Below, piece by piece: positions 1-7,089 of a DNA stretch of 18,353 nt. The translations under genes and the position numbers were made by a program. The DNA is from DATLFP01 sp035540955 (GTDB taxonomy: Bacteria; Actinomycetota; Acidimicrobiia; Acidimicrobiales; CADCSY01). How positions within the stretch are numbered: position 1 is the stretch's first letter; each line of letters begins with the position of its first letter. The notes beneath the pieces are model-generated. The model searched no databases, was not told where the DNA came from, and worked only from the letters and a program-made list of their open reading frames with translations. The DNA lies in contig DATLFP010000263.1 of assembly GCA_035540955.1 (NCBI GenBank), positions 1 to 18,353 on the forward strand, given 5' to 3'.

Positions 1-113
1 CCCGAGAGGCCGAGGCGCTCCCACCACTCGCCGACGGTGAGGTCGGGGTCCCAGTTCTCCTCGAGCCAGGCGGTGACCTCGGCGGTCACGTCACGAGTTG
101 CGGTGTCGGTCAT
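1..113 (-). CDS. Acyl-CoA dehydrogenase-like protein, N-terminal fragment (gene runs off the left edge)
   Basis: Only the first 37 codons are in the window, starting MTDTATRDVTAEVTAWLEEN and continuing with a WDPDLTVGEWWERLGLSG-like stretch. The pattern 'WLxENWDPDLTVxEWWERL' is typical of the N-terminal helix of actinobacterial acyl-CoA dehydrogenases, flavoproteins that oxidise acyl-CoA in fatty-acid or branched-chain breakdown. The ATG is supported by a GGGAG about 9 nt upstream. The gene is divergent from the lldD-like gene, and a perfect TetR-type palindrome lies 18 nt upstream of its start codon, so it is probably repressed by a ligand-responsive regulator. The catalytic part is outside the window, so the family call rests on a short N-terminal pattern only. 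Confidence 0.6.
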   Translation of the reverse strand, partial: MTDTATRDVTAEVTAWLEENWDPDLTVGEWWERLGLS

Positions 114-131
114 GGTTCCAGTCTCCCGAAA

Positions 132-151
132 ACTTGACCGAGCGGTCAAGT
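132..151. promoter_or_regulatory. TetR-type operator palindrome in a divergent promoter region
   Basis: Two perfect 9-bp arms, ACTTGACCG (132-140) and CGGTCAAGT (143-151), are separated by AG. The core GACCGnnCGGTC layout is common for TetR/AcrR-family operators. Each arm also contains TTGACC, a good -35 hexamer reading outward on either strand, so a bound repressor could block both divergent promoters. I could not find convincing -10 boxes at standard spacing. No regulator gene is present in the visible part of this locus. Confidence 0.7.
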
Positions 152-165
152 CCTCGCCCCTGGCC

Positions 166-210
166 TTGGGCGGTGAACTCGCCGCGCTGCTCGGCGCGGC
201 CTCCGCCCAA
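166..210 (+). promoter_or_regulatory. Nested stem-loop in the leader of the lldD-like gene
   Basis: The outer arms TTGGGCGG (166-173) and CCGCCCAA (203-210) are perfectly complementary. Inside them, GCCGCGC (181-187) pairs with GCGCGGC (194-200) around a 6-nt loop. The structure lies between the operator and the chosen start at 263. It may be a folded mRNA leader or an attenuating hairpin. No U-run follows it, so classic intrinsic termination is not supported. Confidence 0.4.
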
Positions 211-262
211 ATCCAGACCTTGGCTACGGTCCGCAGCCGTGGCGCGCTCAGGGTTCACCGAC

Positions 263-1480
263 ATGGTCTCCACGGTCCTGCGCTCGGCCGGCCAGCGGCG
301 TCCCCGAGGTGTCGAGCGGGCCTACTGCATCGCCGACCTGCGACGCATGGCGAAGCGACGGCTGCCGCGGGGCCCGTTCGACTACATGGACGGCGCCGCC
401 GAGGACGAGGTCGCGCTGCGCCGCAACAGCGCCGGCTTCGCCGACTACCGCGTGGTCGGGCACACGCTCCGCGACGTGTCGGAGATCGACACCAGCCACA
501 CCATCCTGGGCACCCCGTCGGCCCTGCCGATCCTCTGCTCCCCCACCGGCTTCGGCCGGCTCTTCCACCACGACGGCGAGCGGGCGGTGGCCCGGGCGGC
601 GGCCGAGGCCGGCCTGATCTACACGCTGTCGACGCTCGGCACGGTGTCGATCGAGGACGTCGCGGCCGCCGCACCGAGCGGGCACCGGTGGTTCCAGCTC
701 TACGTGTGGAAGGACCGGGCGATCGCGTCCGACCTCATCGCCCGGGCCAGGTCGAGCGGCTACGAGACCCTGGTGCTGACCGTCGACACGCCGGTGGCCG
801 GGCGCCGGGAGCGCGACTACCGGAACGGCTTCACGATCCCGCCGACGGTCGGACTGAAGACCCTGCTCGACGGCGCCCGCAAGCCGTCGTGGTGGTACGG
901 CTTCATGACCACCGAGCCGCTCGACTTCGCGGTGGTGTCCCGGTACACCCCCGGCGGCACGGGGCCGGGCGGGGTCATGGGCTACATCAACAGCCAGTTC
1001 GACCAGACGCTCTCCTGGGACGACGCCGCCGCCATCCGCGACGAGTGGGCCGAGCGCCCGTCCGAGGGGGGGACCCCGAGGTTCGTGATCAAGGGCGTGC
1101 AGTGCGTCGAGGACGCCCGCATGGCGGCGGAGATCGGTGCCGACGGGATCATGCTGTCGAACCACGGCGGCCGCCAGCTCGACCACGCCGTCGCCCCCAT
1201 CGACCTGCTTCCCGAGGTGGTCGACGCCGTCGGCGGCCGCACCGAGGTGATCGTCGACGGGGGCATCCGGCGGGGCACCGACATCCTCAAGGCCCTCGCG
1301 CTCGGTGCCGACGCGTGCTCGATCGGCCGCGCCTACCTGTTCGGTCTCGGCGCCGGCGGCCAGGCCGGCGTCACCCGGGCGTTCCAGATGCTCGAGGCCG
1401 AGCTGCGGGTCGCCATGACCCTCGCCGGCTGCCGCACCACCAAGGAGATCGACAGCGCCGCGATCCGGCGGTCGCCATGA
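263..1480 (+). CDS. lldD: FMN-dependent alpha-hydroxy-acid (L-lactate) dehydrogenase, LldD2-like
   Basis: This 405-residue protein belongs to the FMN-dependent alpha-hydroxy-acid dehydrogenase/oxidase TIM-barrel family and most probably oxidises L-lactate or a related 2-hydroxy acid, passing electrons to quinone. Visible family features are the N-terminal FDYMDGAAEDE block (39-49), SPTGFGRL (93-100), FQLY with its Tyr at 147, the lysine in IKG (278), the catalytic SNHGGRQLD segment (299-307, active-site His301), the FMN-phosphate region VDGGIRRG (331-338) and GRAYL (355-359). The N-terminal 'ADLRRMAKRRLPRGPFDY' block resembles mycobacterial LldD2 more than MftD of mycofactocin biosynthesis. 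I chose ATG 263 because the open frame upstream crosses the operator and leader hairpin and has no family similarity; the ribosome site is weak. The S9 peptidase gene starts 19 nt after its stop, so the two are probably co-transcribed. Confidence 0.88.
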   Translation: MVSTVLRSAGQRRPRGVERAYCIADLRRMAKRRLPRGPFDYMDGAAEDEVALRRNSAGFADYRVVGHTLRDVSEIDTSHTILGTPSALPILCSPTGFGRLFHHDGERAVARAAAEAGLIYTLSTLGTVSIEDVAAAAPSGHRWFQLYVWKDRAIASDLIARARSSGYETLVLTVDTPVAGRRERDYRNGFTIPPTVGLKTLLDGARKPSWWYGFMTTEPLDFAVVSRYTPGGTGPGGVMGYINSQFDQTLSWDDAAAIRDEWAERPSEGGTPRFVIKGVQCVEDARMAAEIGADGIMLSNHGGRQLDHAVAPIDLLPEVVDAVGGRTEVIVDGGIRRGTDILKALALGADACSIGRAYLFGLGAGGQAGVTRAFQMLEAELRVAMTLAGCRTTKEIDSAAIRRSP

Positions 1481-1499
1481 GCTGCGAGAGACGACGCCG

Positions 1500-3344
1500 A
1501 TGAGCCTTCCCGACCTGATCCCGCTGGAGATCCTCTTCGGCAACCCCGAGCGGGCCGGCGCGCAGCTGTCGCCCGACGGAACCCGCCTCGCGTACCTGGC
1601 GCCGCGTGACGGCGTGCTCAACGTGTGGGTCGGCGACGTCGACGGCGACGACTTCCAGCCCGTCACCGCCGACACCGTGCGCGGCGTGCGCATGTACCAG
1701 TGGGCCCACGACGGCCGCCACCTCCTGTACCTGCAGGACACGGGCGGCGACGAGAACTGGCGGGTGCACACCGTCGACCTCGAGAGCGGCGAGGTGGTCG
1801 ACCACACCCCGTACGAGGGCGTGCAGGCACGCGTGATCGCAGCTTCGCACCGGCGGCCCGACGAGGTGCTCCTCGGTCTCAACCGCGACGATCCCCGCCT
1901 CCACGACGTGTACCTCCTCCGGCTCTCGACGGGCGAGCTCGAGAAGGTGCTCGCCAACCCCGGATACGTGGAGTGGCTCGTCGACCACGACCTCGAGGTC
2001 CGCGGGGCGGTGGCGCCCCGACCCGATGGCGGCGTCGACTACCTCGTCCGCGACGGGGATGGGTTCCGCCCCACCTTCTCGACCGAGCCGGACGACAACG
2101 TGCTCAACGTGGTCGGAGCGATCACGTTCAACGGCGACGGCACCGGCGTGTGGTTCTCCAGCGTCGCCGGCACCGATACCGCCCGGCTCGTGCTCGTCGA
2201 CCTCGAGAACGGCGCCGAGACGGTCGTGGCCGAGCACGCCGAGCGCGACCTCGTCTGGCACCAGTGCCGGTTCCAGCCCGAGACCTTCGAGCCGCAGCTG
2301 GTCGCCTTCGCCACCGACCGGTTCGAGTACGACGTCGTCGATGGCGACCTGGGCAAGGACCTCGAGCTCGTGCGCGCCGAGCTCGACGGCGACCTCCACC
2401 TCGCGAGCCGCGACCACGCCGACACGCGATGGCTGATCGCCGAGGTCCGCGACGACGGTCCCGTGCGCTACCACCTGTGGGACCGGTCGACCCGGTCGCG
2501 GCGGTTCCTGTTCGAGAGCCACCCGGCCCTGGCGCCCTTCACCCTGGCCACGGTCGAGCCGTTCGCCTTCGAGGCCCGGGACGGGCTGCGGGTGCATGGC
2601 TTCGCCACGTTCCCGCCCGGCGTCGAGCGCCGCGACCTGCCGACGGTGCTCGTGGTGCACGGCGGGCCGTGGGGCGCCCGCGACGAGTGGGGCTTCGTGC
2701 CCGAGTGCCAGTGGCTGGCCAACCGCGGCTACCTCGTGCTGCAGGTCAACTACCGCGGCTCGGGCGGCTACGGGAAGGCGTTCCTGAACGCGTCGTCCCA
2801 GGAGTGGGCGGGGCGCATGCACGACGACCTGATCGACGGTCTCGAGCACGCGATCGCGGCGGGTTGGGTCGACCGCCATCGGGTCGGCATCTACGGCGGC
2901 TCCTACGGCGGGTATGCCGCGCTGGTCGGCGCCACCTTCACGCCCGACGTCTTCGCCTGCGCCGTCGACTACGTCGGCCCGTCGAACCTGGTCACCCTGC
3001 TCAAGAGCATCCCGCCGTACTGGTTCGGCATCGCCACGCAGTTCCACAAGCTGCTCGGCCACCCCGACACCGACCACGACCTCCTGTGGGAGCGGTCGCC
3101 GTTGTCGCGCGTCGAGCAGATCCGCATCCCGCTGTTCATCGCCCAGGGCGCCAACGATCCGCGAGTGAAGCAGGCCGAGTCGGAGCAGATCGTCGCCGCC
3201 TTGCAGAAGGCGGGCATCCCGCACGAGTACCTGCTGTTCGAGGACGAGGGCCATGGCTTCGCCCGCCCCGAGAACCGGCTCACGCTCTACCGGCGGGTGG
3301 AGCCGTTCCTCGCCGAGCACCTCGGCGGCCGGACCAGCCCCTGA
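1500..3344 (+). CDS. S9 family serine peptidase (prolyl oligopeptidase / acylaminoacyl-peptidase type)
   Basis: This 614-residue protein has two parts. An N-terminal beta-propeller (about 1-335) has repeated 'SPDGTRLAY'-like blades, and a C-terminal alpha/beta-hydrolase domain (about 350-614) follows. The oxyanion-side HGGPW motif is at 387-391. The catalytic triad is visible: Ser468 in GGSYGGY, Asp553 in GANDPRVKQ and His585 in DEGHGF. There is no signal peptide or membrane helix, so it should act in the cytosol on short peptides that pass the propeller filter. The spacing PRVKQAESEQ after the Asp is typical of the acylaminoacyl-peptidase branch (S9C). It starts 19 nt downstream of the lldD-like gene behind a GAGAG-type ribosome site. 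It converges on the minus-strand operon with only 15 nt between stop codons and no obvious hairpin terminator. Substrate specificity cannot be read from the sequence. Confidence 0.92.
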   Translation: MSLPDLIPLEILFGNPERAGAQLSPDGTRLAYLAPRDGVLNVWVGDVDGDDFQPVTADTVRGVRMYQWAHDGRHLLYLQDTGGDENWRVHTVDLESGEVVDHTPYEGVQARVIAASHRRPDEVLLGLNRDDPRLHDVYLLRLSTGELEKVLANPGYVEWLVDHDLEVRGAVAPRPDGGVDYLVRDGDGFRPTFSTEPDDNVLNVVGAITFNGDGTGVWFSSVAGTDTARLVLVDLENGAETVVAEHAERDLVWHQCRFQPETFEPQLVAFATDRFEYDVVDGDLGKDLELVRAELDGDLHLASRDHADTRWLIAEVRDDGPVRYHLWDRSTRSRRFLFESHPALAPFTLATVEPFAFEARDGLRVHGFATFPPGVERRDLPTVLVVHGGPWGARDEWGFVPECQWLANRGYLVLQVNYRGSGGYGKAFLNASSQEWAGRMHDDLIDGLEHAIAAGWVDRHRVGIYGGSYGGYAALVGATFTPDVFACAVDYVGPSNLVTLLKSIPPYWFGIATQFHKLLGHPDTDHDLLWERSPLSRVEQIRIPLFIAQGANDPRVKQAESEQIVAALQKAGIPHEYLLFEDEGHGFARPENRLTLYRRVEPFLAEHLGGRTSP

Positions 3345-3359
3345 CCGGACGAGGTCACG

Positions 3360-5234
3360 TCAGCTCGGCGGCGGGCCGGTGCCGGCCTGTGAGCCGAACG
3401 GGTACTCGACGCGCACGACATTGCCGTTCCCGTCGTCGACGGTGACGAACACGGTGCCGGGATGGAACGGCTCCTCCGGACACGGAGGGTGGGGGTGGCT
3501 CCACTGGTAGACCGGACCATCGGCGCGGTACTCGCCACAGTCGGCCGTGGTGTGACCCCACGTGTAGGTGAGCGCATCGCCGTCGGGATCCTCGGCGGCG
3601 ATCCGGTAGGTCGTGACAGGGAACGAGAACGTGGCCGTGATCGGGCCGACGACCGGCGGTTCGTTCGGCGCCGCGACCGGCACGGTGGTCACCGTCGTGG
3701 GGACCGAGGTCGTCGTCGATGACGGCACCTCGGTCGTGGTCGTGGTGGTGGTCGTCGATTCCTCGTCCCCGCCGGTGAGGACGAGCAGGATCCCGATCGC
3801 GAGCAGCAGCAGGATCACGGCCCCGAGGAGCCACTGCCACCATGGGCGTCCGGGCTCGCCGATCGAAATGTGCGTGGTGCGGTCGATCCGCCACTTGCCG
3901 GGCCGAGCGTCGTCCGCCTCGGTGCGGACCCTGGTGCGGAGGTCCTCGGTCGCCGCGGGCGCCGAGGACGTCTCGGTCGGCGCCGCCTCCGGATCGCGCT
4001 CGACTGCGAGCAGCGCCCTGCGGTCGCCGAGCTCGTCGAAGAGTCCGAGGCGGCGACCGTCGACCCGGCGGCCATCCGGCGGGGCGCCGAGGAAGGCGAC
4101 GACGTGGTCGTCGAGCGCGCCGTCGTCGAGGAGGCGCAGGAAGCGGCCGAGAAGAGGGCGCGGGATCGGTGCGACCGCGCGGGACGTGCCGTCGCTGAAC
4201 GCGAACACCGTCACGTCCCACGTGGCGACGATCGCCGATGCGCGGAAGCCCGGTCGCTGCCGGCACCGCAGCACCTCGCCGTAGGCCGTCCGCGGGCGGC
4301 GGAGCCGTCCTGGAGAAGCGGTCACGGATCCCGCTCCCGACTCGAGCGGGAGCGGTACGACACCGGCGACCACGGCGTCGGCGTCGGCGAGATCGGCGTC
4401 GTCTACGCGTTCGGCGAGCTCCCGCCGGGCCACCGACCAGCAGTGCTCGAGGTGCGCTTGCGCGGTCACGGTGGCGCCGTCGATGCGCCGCAGCCGGGCA
4501 TCGCGGCCGTCGGCGTAGAGGTCGACGCCCGCGAACGCGCGGCGGTCCACGTACCAACCGAACCGCTCGGTCGCGGGCAGGACGTCGAGCTCCAGTCGCG
4601 CTGGCAGCTCGTGACCTCGCCGGTCGCGCATGATGCGCGTGCACGCCAGGACACTGCCGGTCGCGTAGGCGGTCGCCGCCCGGAGGTGGACGCCGTCGAC
4701 GTGCTCGCCGCCGAGCTCGGTGCGACCGGGTCGAGGCCTGACCAAGAGACCCGGCGAGGTGGCGCGGTCCATGAGGAGCATGAGCCCCGCCGCGAAGGTG
4801 CGGGCGTACACCCGGCACACCAGCTCGTTGAACGGCCCCGGGTTGGAGACGTTCAGGTGCGTCGAGTAGCCCTCGAGTCGCACGCCGGCCGGCACAGCCG
4901 CGCCGAGCGCGGCCGCACCGGCTGCCGTCCAGCGGGCGATGGCGTCGGTGAAGCCGGGTCTGAGGAGCACCGGCGGCGACGCGACCTCGGCCTCGGCACC
5001 GTCGCAGGTGATGACCGAGCCCGACGGCGACCGGTACGCGTTGGGGTCACCAGGATCGAGCCGGCGGCCGGCGATGCCGAGGTCGTGGATGATCGGGCGG
5101 AAGTCGACGGGCGCCGAGCCCGCCCGCAGGCCGTACTCCTGCTCGACCCCGACGAGCGGTGCGCGCCGGCGGCGAGCACCGACGCTGATGGTCTCGGCGA
5201 ACGCCGCGCTCGATCGAGCGCGGGTCGTCAGCAC
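3360..5234 (-). CDS. Glutamine-synthetase/GCS-fold carboxylate-amine ligase-like domain fused to a TM helix and an extracellular PKD-like domain
   Basis: The 624-residue product has four zones. Residues 25-405 look like an ATP-dependent carboxylate-amine ligase of the glutamine synthetase/GCS2/Pup-ligase superfamily: GVEQEYG at 29-35 resembles the metal-binding GxExE start of these enzymes, followed by CDGAEAEVASPP (77-88) and EGYSTHLNVS (121-130). Residues 405-465 form a charged linker. One hydrophobic helix spans 466-487. A Ser/Thr-rich stalk (493-520, eight consecutive Thr) leads to a PKD/cadherin-like module (525-614) containing AEDPDGDALTYTW and two Cys (566, 585). Basic residues before the helix predict a cytosolic ligase domain and an exterior C terminus. 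The start is GTG 5234, 9 nt after the zinc-ribbon stop. The sequence is too distant for me to name a substrate; the catalytic domain may be active or a pseudoenzyme. Confidence 0.6.
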   Translation of the reverse strand: MLTTRARSSAAFAETISVGARRRRAPLVGVEQEYGLRAGSAPVDFRPIIHDLGIAGRRLDPGDPNAYRSPSGSVITCDGAEAEVASPPVLLRPGFTDAIARWTAAGAAALGAAVPAGVRLEGYSTHLNVSNPGPFNELVCRVYARTFAAGLMLLMDRATSPGLLVRPRPGRTELGGEHVDGVHLRAATAYATGSVLACTRIMRDRRGHELPARLELDVLPATERFGWYVDRRAFAGVDLYADGRDARLRRIDGATVTAQAHLEHCWSVARRELAERVDDADLADADAVVAGVVPLPLESGAGSVTASPGRLRRPRTAYGEVLRCRQRPGFRASAIVATWDVTVFAFSDGTSRAVAPIPRPLLGRFLRLLDDGALDDHVVAFLGAPPDGRRVDGRRLGLFDELGDRRALLAVERDPEAAPTETSSAPAATEDLRTRVRTEADDARPGKWRIDRTTHISIGEPGRPWWQWLLGAVILLLLAIGILLVLTGGDEESTTTTTTTTEVPSSTTTSVPTTVTTVPVAAPNEPPVVGPITATFSFPVTTYRIAAEDPDGDALTYTWGHTTADCGEYRADGPVYQWSHPHPPCPEEPFHPGTVFVTVDDGNGNVVRVEYPFGSQAGTGPPPS

Positions 5235-5243
5235 GGCGGGGCG

Positions 5244-5399
5244 CTAGTCCATGCCGCAGTGCGGGCAGGGCCGGGCCGCGCCACGCGGCTCGCCGCAGAC
5301 GACGCACGGCGCGTCGCTGGGCTTCTTGCCGCCGCCACCGCCGGAGTCGGTGGTCTGGACCCCGCTCCCACCCTGGACCTCGTTGCCCTTCTCCCCCAC
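5244..5399 (-). CDS. Small zinc-ribbon protein, 51 residues
   Basis: A short frame starts at GTG 5399 behind AGAGG about 7 nt upstream and ends at TAG 5244-5246. The N-terminal half is flexible and Gly-rich (GGSGVQTTDSGGGGGKKPSDA). The C-terminal half has two CxxC knuckles, CVVC and CPHC, with CGEPRGAARPCPHCG spacing typical of a short rubredoxin-like/zinc-ribbon fold, and it ends in GMD. It lies 9 nt upstream of the ligase-like gene on the same strand, so the two are probably translated from one message and may work together. It is too short for most gene finders. The four appropriately spaced cysteines, the ribosome site and the tight spacing are what support it. Its function is unknown; metal binding is inferred. 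Confidence 0.65.
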   Translation of the reverse strand: MGEKGNEVQGGSGVQTTDSGGGGGKKPSDAPCVVCGEPRGAARPCPHCGMD

Positions 5400-5502
5400 C
5401 TGGCGTCCTCTCGCTCCATGCCAGGCCGAGCGCCCGGCGCCGGAATCGTTGCTGCCCGGCGGACCGCGCGCAATGGGTGATGTCGATCCGCGCGCGCGAC
5501 CG

Positions 5503-7089
5503 CTAGAGCAGGGTGGTGAGCTGGAGGTGGGCGACGAGGCGCTCGGTGGGATCGTCGAGGTCGAGCCCGGCGACCGCCACGAGGCGCCGAAGCCGGTAGC
5601 GGAAGGTGTTCGGGTGCACGTGCAGCGACGCCGCGGCGGCCGGCACGTCGCCGAAGTGGTCGAGGTACGCCCGCAGGGTCACGACGTACTCCGTGCCCTT
5701 CTCCCGATCGTGGTCGACGAGCGCCGCCACCTTGCCGTCGCGGAGGTCGGGCTGGCGGGCGGCGAGGTCCCGGACGGCGTCGAGCACCACGCGGCTCCGC
5801 ACGTCGTCGATCGTGCTGACCGCGCCCGTCCCGCCGGTGGACGCGGGCATGGCCCGCAGGACGGCCGCCGCCTCCCGCTGCGATCCGAGCAGCTCGGCGG
5901 CACCGGGGACCGTGCTCCCGACCGCGGCCCGCAGGGGCACCCGGAGCGACTCGGCGGTGCGGGTCACGAGGTCGGAGACGAACCGCAGCAGCGCCGGCCG
6001 GTTCGCCGGCGCGCCCTCCGCCAGCACGAGGTGCACGATGCGACCGGCGGCCACCGCCACCGCCGTCCGCCGGTAGGCCTCGCAGTGGAGCGTCACGAGG
6101 CTCACGGCGCGGTCGGCGCTCACCGCCGCCGCCGCCGTCCCCGCCTCCTCGTCCATCATCAGCTCCAGATCGACGACCGTCACCGGCATGCCGGTGCCGA
6201 GGCCCAGCGACGCGCCGAGTGCCTCGGGTGCCGCCCGGCCGTCGAGCACCGCCCGGAGGAGATCGCCCCGGCGGCGCCGCTCGAGGTCGTCGGCGGCCCG
6301 GCTCCGAAGCAGGTGGAGGGCGGCGAGCGGCGCCGCGTCGCGGAGCGCCGACTCGGCCTCCTCGCCGAGCGGGCGCGACGACTCCGCGACCCACACCGAC
6401 CCGAGCAGCTCGTCGCCCGCCCGCACCGCGATCGCGAGGCGGTTGGCGTAGCCGGGGATCTCCTCGCGGTAGTCGATCCGGATCGGGCCCGGCGAGGTGT
6501 AGAGCCGGCGGAACACGCCGTCGTCCTGGAGCCGGCGCACCCACTCGTCGGGCACCCGCCGGCCGAGGATCGTCTGGCGCCGGGGCTCGTCGATCGGCTC
6601 GTCGAGGCTGGAGTAGGCGAGCACCGTCGAGTGGAGGTCTTCGATCGTCGTGGGCCCGCCGACCATCGATGCAATCGCGTTCGCGAGCGCGAAGAGGTCG
6701 CCGGCGGGCGCATCGCCGGCGCCGGCGGCCGGCGTGCCCTCGGCGGCCCGCGCGCTGCGGAGCAGCGTGTGCAGCTGCGACCACGCCATCTCCCGGGGGA
6801 CGACGAGCACCGCCGTGCCGGCGGCGTTGGCCGGCTCGACGAGGGCGGCCGCCTCCCCCTTCACGACCAGCCCGACGGCGCCGGCGCGCCCGAGGGCGGC
6901 CACCGTCTCCACCGCGGCCAGCGACGTCGGGTCGATCCCGACGCCGAGGACGAGATCGCCCTCCTCGACCACCGGGTCGATCGGGTCGTGGATGGTCACG
7001 CCCTGCACGTCGACGTCGAGGCCCTTCGGTGCCGCGGCGATGGCGACCACGTCGACGCCGAGGTTGGCGAGCAGCGTGCCCAGGCTCAC
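5503..7089 (-). CDS. PucR family transcriptional regulator
   Basis: The 528-residue protein has the two-ended layout of PucR/CdaR-type regulators. The N-terminal PucR-like domain (about 1-110) begins VSLGTLLANLGVDVVA and contains IHDPIDPVVEEGDLVLGVGI. A middle region contains GAF-like and GGDEF-like stretches. The C-terminal helix-turn-helix (469-528) includes GDVPAAAASLHVHPNTFRYRLRRL, the hallmark of the PucR_2/HTH_30 domain. Family members often control purine, amino-acid or GABA catabolism, usually as activators. The start is GTG 7089, which overlaps the M20 stop codon by 4 nt (GTGA), fixing the start and implying translational coupling. Sitting last in the transporter/peptidase chain, it is likely to sense a substrate or product of that pathway and regulate the operon; this role is inferred. 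Confidence 0.9.
   Translation of the reverse strand: MSLGTLLANLGVDVVAIAAAPKGLDVDVQGVTIHDPIDPVVEEGDLVLGVGIDPTSLAAVETVAALGRAGAVGLVVKGEAAALVEPANAAGTAVLVVPREMAWSQLHTLLRSARAAEGTPAAGAGDAPAGDLFALANAIASMVGGPTTIEDLHSTVLAYSSLDEPIDEPRRQTILGRRVPDEWVRRLQDDGVFRRLYTSPGPIRIDYREEIPGYANRLAIAVRAGDELLGSVWVAESSRPLGEEAESALRDAAPLAALHLLRSRAADDLERRRRGDLLRAVLDGRAAPEALGASLGLGTGMPVTVVDLELMMDEEAGTAAAAVSADRAVSLVTLHCEAYRRTAVAVAAGRIVHLVLAEGAPANRPALLRFVSDLVTRTAESLRVPLRAAVGSTVPGAAELLGSQREAAAVLRAMPASTGGTGAVSTIDDVRSRVVLDAVRDLAARQPDLRDGKVAALVDHDREKGTEYVVTLRAYLDHFGDVPAAAASLHVHPNTFRYRLRRLVAVAGLDLDDPTERLVAHLQLTTLL

Noticed and set aside
98..262. N-terminal extension of the lldD-like gene starting at 98
   Set aside because: It would translate through the TetR-type palindrome and leader hairpin, and its residues do not resemble the family. 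The start at 263 gives the normal length.
1371..3320. A 649-codon minus-strand open frame opposite the S9 peptidase
   Set aside because: The plus strand encodes a complete S9 triad and propeller; the opposite frame shows no family features.
3345..3359. Possible terminator between the S9 peptidase and ligase-like genes
   Set aside because: The gap is only 15 nt and contains no inverted repeat. Any termination would have to occur inside the opposing gene.
5400..5502. Possible promoter for the zinc-ribbon and ligase-like genes
   Set aside because: The 103-nt gap has only weak -35-like (TTGCGC) sequence with no good -10. An internal promoter is possible but not supportable by eye.
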